Below, one piece after another: positions 18,520 to 22,958 of a DNA stretch of 22,958 nucleotides. Source of the DNA: a virus. Position numbers and translations under genes: made by a program. The notes beneath the pieces are model-generated. The model saw only the letters and a list, made by a program, of their open reading frames with translations, made no database searches and was not told the DNA's origin. How positions within the stretch are numbered: the stretch's first letter is position 1; every line of letters begins with the position of its first letter. The stretch lies in the IMG/VR virus record IMGVR_UViG_3300033146_000462, positions 1 to 22,958 of that record. One strand, given 5' to 3'.

Positions 18520-18681
18520 TTAAAATAAAATGATAGTTTTACCAACTGTTTTAAAGTTAATACCTAAGAATTTACCTTCTTTCTCATTCTTAGCCACTTT
18601 AAATACTTTCCTGAAAATTGACATTTTGTTGGTATTTTCTTTTACCACTTCTTTTGTACTTTCTTTAATTACTAAATCCAT
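18520..18681 (-). CDS. Small basic protein (53 aa) behind a dedicated promoter
   Basis: The ATG at 18681 (MDLVIKESTK) is chosen because the longer frame to a TTG at 18708 would place its start inside the promoter's -7 element. The resulting 53-aa protein is Lys-rich (MSIFRKVFKVAKNEKEGK) and ends in a hydrophobic IILF; its mid-part could bind nucleic acid. The leader from the predicted transcription start is about 20 nt. It starts the transcript that continues into the packaging cluster. Family unknown; coding status is moderately supported by the clean start arrangement. Confidence 0.5.
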   Translation of the reverse strand: MDLVIKESTKEVVKENTNKMSIFRKVFKVAKNEKEGKFLGINFKTVGKTIILF

Positions 18682-18705
18682 AACACTTATATTTGATTGT
18701 TTATA

Positions 18706-18737
18706 CAAATATAGCGTTTTCTTAGCAATTATGCAAA
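18706..18737 (-). promoter_or_regulatory. Bacteroides-type promoter (packaging genes)
   Basis: On the minus strand TTTG (18737-18734) is separated by exactly 20 nt from TATATTTG (18713-18706). This agrees fully with the Bacteroides housekeeping consensus TTTG-N19-21-TAnnTTTG. Transcription would start at about 18699-18701, leaving a ~20-nt leader before the ATG at 18681. It lies in the gap after the 177-aa gene. Use of the host RNA polymerase is therefore likely. Confidence 0.75.
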
Positions 18738-18740
18738 TTA

Positions 18741-19274
18741 TTACTTAATATTTTTCTTCAATTTTGAAGTTTGTTGCAATTTTAATATCCACGCATTAGG
18801 AAGTTTAGCCTTATGTACTCCCTTTTTCATTTCAAATTCTTTTAACTTTTCTCTTGATAGATTGTATATCTTTTTTCTGCCTTTACCTTGCTCCGACTTC
18901 TTCTTAAATGTATGTACATTTGCTGCATTTAAACGTTTATACATTTCTTCTTTCGCTTTCTTTGGCTCGTTTATTAACCTATCTCTATCCAATATTCCTT
19001 GCGAAAGTAATTCCCTAAACTTTAATATACCTGCTTGCTGTGCACCATTAACAAGAAACTTCCCAAAGCTGGGAATTGCTACATCTCTACTATCTTCAAT
19101 TAACTCGAATAGTTGTTCCATATACTTATCTAATAGAAATTCTACTTCCTCTTCTAATAGTCTTTGTTTAGGTGGATGCATACTTTGAGAAGTAGCATTT
19201 TTCTTATCTATTACTGCATTAATTTTATTAGTAGTTGATTTAATCAATTCCCTAGCTTGAGTAGTATTTTGCAT
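18741..19274 (-). CDS. Lysine-rich hypothetical protein, possible DNA-binding
   Basis: This 177-aa protein is strongly basic in its second half (KKSEQGKGRKKIYNL, then KLKEFEMKKGVHKAK). Residues ~45-75 contain a helical segment followed by VAIPSFGKF, which is reminiscent of the 'ipgFGkF' turn in HU/IHF-like proteins, a family known in crAss-like phages. The rest of the HU signature (R..RNP.TG) is absent, so this is only a hint. There is no signal peptide. It sits eight bases after the 160-aa gene and immediately before the promoter at 18706. A DNA-organising role is inferred from charge only. Confidence 0.6.
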   Translation of the reverse strand: MQNTTQARELIKSTTNKINAVIDKKNATSQSMHPPKQRLLEEEVEFLLDKYMEQLFELIEDSRDVAIPSFGKFLVNGAQQAGILKFRELLSQGILDRDRLINEPKKAKEEMYKRLNAANVHTFKKKSEQGKGRKKIYNLSREKLKEFEMKKGVHKAKLPNAWILKLQQTSKLKKNIK

Positions 19275-19282
19275 GATTACTT

Positions 19283-19765
19283 CTATTGAAACGAAAACAG
19301 TTTATTTATCTTAGGATGAGAAGGGTCTATATCTACAACACTTAATATACTTGATGCAGTAACTAGTATATAATTACATAAGTAATATAGTTGCATAATA
19401 TTAGGACTACCACTGCTCATCCTTTCTGCTGCTGTTGGTTTTAATCTAAATAAATCATCGTGATACAATGTATGTACCATTGTTGCTTCGGAATGTTGCT
19501 GCAATATTAGAAACTTATCTTTCTGTATATTTAGTGATTTATAACTATCCGGAATTTCTCCGAAGTCTACGATTTGCATACCTGTATAATTCAACTTATG
19601 GCTAAGCGTTACCATACTTGTTTTCTCATCATACGAAGCTATAATTTGTGCTAATGTTCCTGTGAATCTACGTTTAGCTAATATTGTACCCACAGGTAGT
19701 ATATATTGCATCTCTTTAAACTTGTCATCTGGTTGTATCAGATTGAATACTTTAGGTGTTACCAT
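19283..19765 (-). CDS. Hypothetical protein (160 aa)
   Basis: This protein begins with a strand-rich half (MQYILPVGTILAKRRF, then GTLAQIIASYDEK), resembling a small beta-barrel fold, and ends in a helical region with aromatic residues (IMQLYYLCNYILVTASSIL). The latter is moderately hydrophobic but contains polar residues; a single weak membrane helix cannot be excluded. It is the first gene after the gap containing the candidate promoter motif at 19856-19867. No family recognised. Confidence 0.6.
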   Translation of the reverse strand: MVTPKVFNLIQPDDKFKEMQYILPVGTILAKRRFTGTLAQIIASYDEKTSMVTLSHKLNYTGMQIVDFGEIPDSYKSLNIQKDKFLILQQHSEATMVHTLYHDDLFRLKPTAAERMSSGSPNIMQLYYLCNYILVTASSILSVVDIDPSHPKINKLFSFQ

Positions 19766-19855
19766 ATCATTTTAAATTTTAATGTTATTATTATAGGTAT
19801 TAATTGTATCTAATTTGTATATTGGTTATAAAAGTGCTATATATAAGGATAGACA

Positions 19856-19867
19856 GACATAAGTTAT
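19856..19867 (-). promoter_or_regulatory. Second copy of the 12-nt candidate promoter motif
   Basis: The motif ATAACTTATGTC (minus strand) is identical to that at 11809-11820 and lies 91 nt upstream of the 160-aa gene's ATG. It is followed downstream by TTATATATAG. See the first copy for the reasoning; evidence is limited to two occurrences in equivalent positions. Confidence 0.35.
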
Positions 19868-19930
19868 TTTGTGTAAATATGGATATTCTAATGGCATAAC
19901 TAACTGAATTGTAATAATATAAGGGTAAAA

Positions 19931-20260
19931 TTAATTTAAGAACTGAAGCATATATTGTAGCACCGGAACTGTTGTCTTATCTGCTTTCTTAACTATTGCT
20001 ATACTATCTCCCCACTTTAGATTGGATGTAGTAGTATCTTCTATATATTCTTCAATAAAAGCTGAATCTCTTAGAATATTAGTAATAGATACTAATTCTT
20101 CTAAATATGCTCTAAACAAAATAGGAGATAAATGTATTGTAACTACATCTTCTCCTAATACACTAATTTGATACGCCATTTCAAGATTGACAACCTTTAA
20201 CACAGAATTAGTTATAACATCACGGTAAGGGGTTAAATTTAATAAAGTAGTATCGCTCAT
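19931..20260 (-). CDS. Hypothetical protein, first gene of the leftward block (109 aa)
   Basis: This 109-aa acidic, soluble protein mixes short strands with a central helix (FRAYLEELVSITNILRDS). It has no membrane segment or recognisable motif. The ATG is at 20260, about 285 nt downstream of the predicted start of the main leftward promoter, so it has a long leader. Being the first gene of the leftward block, it may have a regulatory or early-assembly role, but the sequence does not show which. Confidence 0.6.
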   Translation of the reverse strand: MSDTTLLNLTPYRDVITNSVLKVVNLEMAYQISVLGEDVVTIHLSPILFRAYLEELVSITNILRDSAFIEEYIEDTTTSNLKWGDSIAIVKKADKTTVPVLQYMLQFLN

Positions 20261-20552
20261 CGGTTATAGTATTATATTGCATATCTCTATTGTATCTTTA
20301 GTCGCTATCACTCTACTCCGCTTACACCAACCAACATTTTTACTATATCGTGTGTCCTACCTATCCCGCATACCTTAGTAATCTAATCAGCTACCATTTA
20401 ATACTACTTAATTTCACTTTGGTATAAATTCATTTAATTTATATCCCATAATCCCATTAAGTAATATTCTTTTGGTCTTTTTTTGTTTCATTCCCTTTGC
20501 CTCTGCGGTAGTCATTCCCTATCTCTGCTTCTTTGCGACCTGTCTTATTAAG

Positions 20553-20584
20553 CAAAGATAGTGAATTTCTACCACAAAGTCAAA
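20553..20584 (-). promoter_or_regulatory. Bacteroides-type promoter, probable main leftward (late) promoter
   Basis: On the minus strand TTTG (20584-20581) is separated by exactly 20 nt from TATCTTTG (20560-20553), a textbook Bacteroides -33/-7 pair. Just upstream (20592-20610) is a long T-tract on the minus strand, which could act as an UP-like element. Transcription would start near 20546 and the long leader contains two copies of AGGGAATGA (see findings). It would serve the leftward virion block. Confidence 0.8.
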
Positions 20585-20673
20585 TGAAATACAAAAAAAA
20601 ACCAAAAAAATATTACTCAAAGTGATAGGAGAAAATTTTCTGACGAAAATTTCCCAGCTTACTTGACTAATCT

Positions 20674-20830
20674 ATGAATTTAGCTTTTAATTTAGCTTTT
20701 AATTTATTACTTAACTTAATTATTAACTTAGCTTTTAATTTAAAGGCTTACTCAGCTTTTAGCTCAGCTTTTAATTTAGCTTTTAACTCCGGATTGAATT
20801 TAGCTTTAAATTTAGCTTTAACATCTAATC
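20674..20830 (+). repeat. Hexamer-periodic AT tract (TTAGCT/TTTAAT family)
   Basis: The sequence can be cut in six-base steps, with TTAGCT and TTTAAT (and TTAAAT, TTTAGC) recurring for about 150 bases. The combination TTAGCTTTTAAT occurs several times. The plus-strand frame reads as alternating NLAF units, a by-product of the 12-base period. It is AT-rich and T-rich on the plus strand, resembling an iteron-like or DNA-unwinding tract rather than a gene. Confidence 0.75.
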
Positions 20831-20894
20831 TCATCTATCCTCGTATTTTAATTTAAGTTATACCTTTAACCGTATTTGACTTCTTAGCGTTAAT

Positions 20895-20929
20895 CCCTTA
20901 TTATATTCTAATGCTCCACTTAATAAGGG
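20895..20929. repeat. 8-bp inverted repeat leading into repeat copy 2
   Basis: CCCTTATT at 20895-20902 pairs perfectly with AATAAGGG at 20922-20929, with a 19-nt loop. The right arm overlaps the start of the dispersed repeat (copy 2), so the arm and repeat may form alternative structures. Confidence 0.6.
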
Positions 20930-20951
20930 TGCTATTAAGAAAAAGAAGGGA
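20927..20951 (+). repeat. Dispersed repeat copy 2, left arm of a 25-bp inverted repeat
   Basis: These 25 bases are exactly the reverse complement of 21073-21097. Beyond the core, the repeat continues to 20970 with CATTGACAAG, matching copy 1 at 11897-11943. The core has a purine run between GGGTGCTATTAAG and GGGA. Confidence 0.85.
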
Positions 20952-21072
20952 TACCATTGACAAGCGGACTTAATTCCTGTGGGCATACTTATAGTATTGA
21001 TTTAATTGTATTAAGTGTGTATGTTATATCAGTTACCTTAACCTCCACCAATCTTAGTTAGTGAGTGGTCAT

Positions 21073-21097
21073 TCCCTTCTTTTTCTTAATAGCACCC
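21073..21097 (-). repeat. Dispersed repeat copy 3, right arm of the inverted repeat
   Basis: It is a perfect 25-base reverse complement of 20927-20951, with 121 bases between the arms. The intervening DNA also holds CATAC...GTATG pairing, so a larger cruciform or hairpin is possible. No target-site duplication flanks the arms, so it is not a standard insertion sequence. Confidence 0.85.
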
Positions 21098-21101
21098 GTA
21101 T

Positions 21102-21128
21102 CAATCCCCTCTTTTTCATAGTAGCCCC
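21102..21128 (-). repeat. Degenerate repeat copy 4
   Basis: Directly after copy 3 in the same orientation. On the minus strand it shows GGGGCTACTATG, GAAAAAG and GGGGATTGA, matching the core with several substitutions and small indels. Copies 3 and 4 are nearly adjacent, as in a short tandem array. Confidence 0.55.
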
Positions 21129-21359
21129 TCCTTTAACTATTATCATAACTTATAATTTAACGTTTATCATATCATATTGCTAATCTATTGCCTTATTCCA
21201 ATCCTACTTAAATTTGTTTTGATTTAACGCCTATTTGATGCTATATTATAGCCTGCTTCCAAAATTAAATTAAATGCTCGTATGGGGCTTTATTGCAAGG
21301 TCTATGATTGAAATTCAGGGTATGGTATAAAAGGAAATATGATATAGATTATATGTGAG

Positions 21360-21403
21360 ATGATAGGTAGGATGATAGGTGAGATGATGATGATGGTAAT
21401 GCG
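21360..21403 (+). repeat. Short GATGATAGGT-type repeat tract
   Basis: GATGATAGGT occurs twice (21360-21379 area) followed by GATGATGATGATGGT, a purine-rich microsatellite-like run. It borders the larger hexamer tract to the right. No gene is supported here. Confidence 0.6.
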
Positions 21404-21484
21404 TATGCTAAGGTTAAGGTCCGGGTTAATACTACTATGTATACCATTAATCCCGCTAGGGTTTGAGTTACGGCTTATGGCAAT

Positions 21485-21850
21485 GGTTATGTTACATCTT
21501 TATACTAGTGGTTATGTTAGCGTTATACTAGTGTTATGTTAGTGTTATGTTAGTGTTTAGGCTAGCGATTGTATTACATCTTGCGACAATGTTAATACAA
21601 TGTGTGTGTTAAGTTTTTATACCAATACTAAGGTTAGTGTTTATATTACATCCTATGGTAATGTTTGTACTAGAGGCTATACTAAAAAGTATACTATCGG
21701 TTATGTGTATATTTATGTTTATGCTGGTGTTAGAGTTAATATTAATACTAAGGTTACTACTAAGATTACTACTAAGGTTAATGTTTATGTTACATCCTAT
21801 GTTAGGGCTTATACTACTATCTACGTCAGTGTTTATATTACATCCTATGG
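21485..21850 (+). repeat. Hexamer-periodic tract with TTACATC boxes
   Basis: The stretch is built from short steps around TTA/CTA (for example TTATGTTAGTG, ACTAAGGTTA). TTACATC occurs at 21492, 21574, 21646, 21790 and 21838; the last four are 72, 144 and 48 bases apart, all multiples of 24. A 23-base segment at 21636-21658 is repeated exactly at 21828-21850, 192 bases (8 x 24) away. The tract is T- and G-rich on the plus strand. Periodicity exceeds what single frames explain and codes for no convincing protein. Confidence 0.75.
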
Positions 21851-21900
21851 GGACCTAACTGATACCCCCGCGGGGCGATTAGATGAAGAAATACCCCCCG
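21849..21900. other. GC-rich hairpin cluster with CCCCGCGGGG palindrome
   Basis: In a very AT-rich region, GGGG at 21849-21852 can pair with CCCC at 21866-21869, and CGGGG at 21871-21875 with CCCCG at 21896-21900; the central CCCCGCGGGG (21866-21875) is itself palindromic. No T-run follows, so it is not a standard terminator. It lies about 130 nt before the first rightward gene, where a regulatory or barrier structure would fit. Confidence 0.5.
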
Positions 21901-22026
21901 TCAAAGTTAAATTGAAAGATAAGGTATTTCTCAACAACTATTCTAGATAGTACGTTGGAATATCCAGCTTAGGTTGTAGAGTTTCATTAGGTTACAACAA
22001 ACATTCACTCCAATTAAATTCAATAG

Positions 22027-22236
22027 ATGGATTTAAGAAGTGCTCTTGTAGCTTCAGGTATCTCACATTCTACTGTGAAGAAAGAAGCACAAGCAGAAGC
22101 TAAGGCTAAGCACCTTGCTACATTCAATGCTATACTAGCAGCGAATAAAGCAAATGCTAAAGCTGAATACATCTTCTCTAATGATAGCGTTGAGCGTAAA
22201 GCTTGGTTAGCTAAAACAGAGAAGCTAGTATTCTAA
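22027..22236 (+). CDS. Small Ala/Lys-rich protein (69 aa), first rightward gene
   Basis: The ATG at 22027 has no clear Shine-Dalgarno (the leader is AT-rich), as usual for Bacteroidota. The product is helical, with a basic Ala-rich stretch (KKEAQAEAKAKHLATFNAIL, exactly one helix) and residues suitable for nucleic-acid or protein contacts. Codon use is regular, with many GCT/AAA/GCA codons in frame, unlike the repeat tracts next door. There is no membrane segment or known domain. As the first gene of the right arm it may be an early-expressed host-takeover or regulatory protein, by position only. Confidence 0.65.
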   Translation: MDLRSALVASGISHSTVKKEAQAEAKAKHLATFNAILAANKANAKAEYIFSNDSVERKAWLAKTEKLVF

Positions 22237-22377
22237 TAGCTTCGACTACTGTAAGTATCAGTAGGTATAACAAACTACTTCCTCGTTAGAACGGTGAGAG
22301 GTACAGCATCGTGAGTTATAGGTATGGGAATACATACGCCTGCTTATAGCAATAGTATTAACATCTAATACTCTAAT
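22237..22377 (+). ncRNA. Structured leader/intergenic RNA before the 77-aa gene
   Basis: It contains a 6-bp hairpin CTACTG (22246-22251), 7-nt loop, CAGTAG (22259-22264), then blocks AGGTACAG (22299-22306), GTTAT (22315-22319), a hairpin around 22320-22341 with AGG/CCT and TATG/CATA pairs, and AGTATTAAC (22354-22362) before the ATG. The three blocks recur in the same order at 22637-22709. A 5' leader with a regulatory structure is likely; a free RNA is possible. Confidence 0.4.
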
Positions 22378-22611
22378 ATGAGTTTAAGACTTCCTCGTGT
22401 TGAGGATGATAGGTCTTTCCTTATAGAGTTAGGATACCAACTTAGAGCGAAAGTTCTAGACCATGATGGTTGGGTTTATACGTGGCATACAATGCACACG
22501 CGTACTCTAATCGTTGTGGGACAACGCAATTTAAATGCGTTAATAGCTGATAGAAAAGCTAATAACTCAAAAAATTGTAGAGTAAAGGTCCTAGCTGTAG
22601 TACAAGGTTAA
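22378..22611 (+). CDS. Small hypothetical protein (77 aa)
   Basis: The ATG at 22378 (MSLRLPRVEDD) follows the conserved leader. The product mixes strands and helices, with GYQLRAKVLDHDGWVYTWHT in the middle and a basic end (CRVKVLAVVQG); there is no signal peptide, and no motif that I recognise. The residues around DHDGWVYTWHTMHTRT could form a small beta sheet. Both this gene and the 69-aa gene start with M[D/S]LR. Probably one of a series of small right-arm genes, and likely early by position. Confidence 0.6.
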   Translation: MSLRLPRVEDDRSFLIELGYQLRAKVLDHDGWVYTWHTMHTRTLIVVGQRNLNALIADRKANNSKNCRVKVLAVVQG

Positions 22612-22636
22612 GACGATTGAGCGGCATCTCAAGATA

Positions 22637-22709
22637 AGACAACTGCTACTGTCCTAGTGTGGTAAGGTACAGTATAAACTCAGTTATCACTAGTATTAAC
22701 TCTTAAAAG
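22637..22709 (+). ncRNA. Second structured leader with the shared blocks
   Basis: Stem TACTGT (22647-22652) pairs with ACAGTA (22669-22674), with an inner CCT/AGG stem and loop AGTGTGGTA. CTAGTG inside the loop can also pair with downstream CACTAG (about 22688-22693), which would give a pseudoknot. Blocks AGGTACAG (22665-22672), GTTAT (22683-22687) and AGTATTAAC (22692-22700) match those at 22299-22362, and ATGAG follows in both. This is likely a repeated leader element of right-arm genes. Confidence 0.4.
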
Positions 22710-22750
22710 ATGAGAATGGTTGTACATAGGTTCGATTCCTATGCTCATCT
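22708..22750 (+). other. tRNA-like acceptor/T-arm hairpin, no D- or anticodon arm
   Basis: AGATGAG (22708-22714) pairs with CTCATCT (22744-22750), and CATAGG (22725-22730) with CCTATG (22738-22743), the inner loop being TTCGATT, a canonical T-loop. Only ten bases (AATGGTTGTA) lie where the D-arm, anticodon arm and variable loop should be. It may be a degenerate tRNA, an attachment-site-like tRNA tail, or chance within the overlapping small ORF. It is not a functional standard tRNA. Confidence 0.4.
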
Positions 22751-22808
22751 CAAAAAACCCTGTATGCTAAACAGGTGTGTGGAGGTCACAGACACCGCAT
22801 CGGAATAA
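22710..22808 (+). CDS. Possible 32-aa protein
   Basis: A frame starts at ATG 22710 (MRMVVHRFDSYAH...) and stops at 22808, giving 32 residues with three cysteines spaced as C-(5)-C... only loosely and several basic residues. Support comes only from the leader in front of it, which shares blocks with that of the 77-aa gene. It overlaps the tRNA-like hairpin, so either reading may be the real one. Confidence 0.3.
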   Translation: MRMVVHRFDSYAHLKKPCMLNRCVEVTDTASE

Positions 22809-22931
22809 CCTTAGCCGAGAAGATTGGTTCGAGTAATAGACGTAAACTATGAATGTAGTTTCCACGATAACAAGGTAGACTATGTTGATAATGATAGAGT
22901 TGTACAATTCCGTTAAAACAAGGGGCTTTAA

Positions 22932-22958
22932 ATGTACACAGCTACACGTTGTAGCAAA
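22932..22958 (+). CDS. Start of a further rightward gene (partial)
   Basis: ATG at 22932 opens a frame (MYTATRCSK) that is still open at the window edge. An AAGGGG sequence lies about ten bases upstream and could be a ribosome binding site. Nine codons are too few to judge; the support is position in a series of small genes. Confidence 0.3.

Larger units (their letters stand above)
20261..22026. other. Divergent 1.77-kb intergenic region
   Basis: This is the largest gene-free stretch in the window, between the leftward block and the rightward genes. It contains the strong leftward promoter, a palindrome-like hairpin at about 20631-20655 (GAAAATTTTC, loop TGAC, GAAAATTT), two hexamer-periodic tracts, the inverted repeat family and a GC-rich hairpin cluster. 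The plus-strand frames of 60-116 codons in it are made of the repeats themselves and look non-coding. A control and/or replication-origin region is plausible; no origin protein binding site is identified. Confidence 0.7.
22612..22958 (+). other. Mostly non-coding tail of the window
   Basis: Apart from the elements listed separately, this stretch has several short hairpins: CCTGT/ACAGG (22759-22775, 7-nt loop ATGCTAA, shaped like an anticodon arm with GCT), GTGT...ACAC (about 22775-22795), AAACTA/TAGTTT (about 22843-22860) and GCTACA/TGTAGC (about 22941-22955). No gene longer than 32 codons is complete in it. It looks like structured leaders between small genes. Confidence 0.4.

Noticed and set aside
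18520-18708. Longer 62-aa start at TTG 18708
   Set aside because: The TTG lies inside the -7 promoter element, so the ATG at 18681 is a better start.
20674-20856. 60-codon plus-strand frame with repeating NLAF units
   Set aside because: It is generated by the 12-base repeat period; there is no supporting start context or known domain.
20927-21128. CRISPR array or insertion sequence
   Set aside because: Only a few copies, inverted rather than regularly spaced with unique spacers, no cas genes, no transposase and no target duplication.
21203-21216. Plus-strand TAAATTTG as a -7 box for the rightward genes
   Set aside because: The matching -33 TTTG is absent at 19-21 nt and the first gene is 800 bases away.
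21600-21950. 116- and 73-codon overlapping plus-strand frames
   Set aside because: Both arise from the hexamer tract with low-complexity composition; frames overlap each other and lack normal codon use. Kept only as a caveat.
22637-22750. Complete tRNA using the CCT/AGG arm as D-arm
   Set aside because: The D-loop-like AGTGTGGTA is suggestive, but the acceptor bases before it do not pair with the 3' CTCATC, and no anticodon arm of the right size lies between.

Overview
The window looks like part of a tailed-phage genome from a Bacteroidota-infecting virus, most likely a crAss-like phage (Crassvirales). Four points support this. (1) A leftward block carries a PD-(D/E)XK nuclease, a ~770-aa TerL with a non-classical Walker A, an ~800-aa portal, an acidic scaffold-like protein and a ~490-aa major capsid protein, with sizes and order typical of that group. 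(2) Two leftward promoters match the Bacteroides consensus (TTTG, 20 nt, TAnnTTTG) exactly. (3) The DNA is very AT-rich and most genes lack a clear Shine-Dalgarno. (4) The fibre genes at the left carry domains common in gut phages. The assignment rests on motif and order recognition, not on a database search.

Layout. Bases 1-5681 (minus strand): fibre/host-recognition genes, namely a giant 1517-aa fibre with Ig-like repeats and collagen-like segments, a small 120-aa protein, and a tail protein whose frame is broken near 396-412 and which runs off the left edge. Bases 5753-11705 (minus): virion genes (288, 416 and 336 aa, MCP, scaffold-like). Bases 11706-11943: a gap with a strong bidirectional terminator, one copy of a dispersed ~45-bp repeat and a candidate promoter motif. 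Bases 11944-18507 (minus): portal, TerL, nuclease and two small genes, tightly packed or overlapping. Bases 18520-20260 (minus): four small unidentified genes, one behind its own Bacteroides-type promoter. Bases 20261-22026: a 1.77-kb divergent intergenic region without convincing genes. It holds the probable main late promoter, two hexamer-periodic tracts, an inverted repeat family and a GC-rich hairpin cluster. Bases 22027-22958 (plus): small genes, each separated by a structured leader with shared sequence blocks, plus a tRNA-like hairpin.

How it works together. The leftward genes form a packaging, head and fibre programme, probably started at about 20546 and boosted at about 18700, with terminator hairpins at 11842-11885 and 5701-5724 dividing it. 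The rightward genes look like the beginning of the opposite (probably early) arm. The intergenic region is therefore the natural place for divergent control and possibly a replication origin, but no origin function is shown by the sequence itself.
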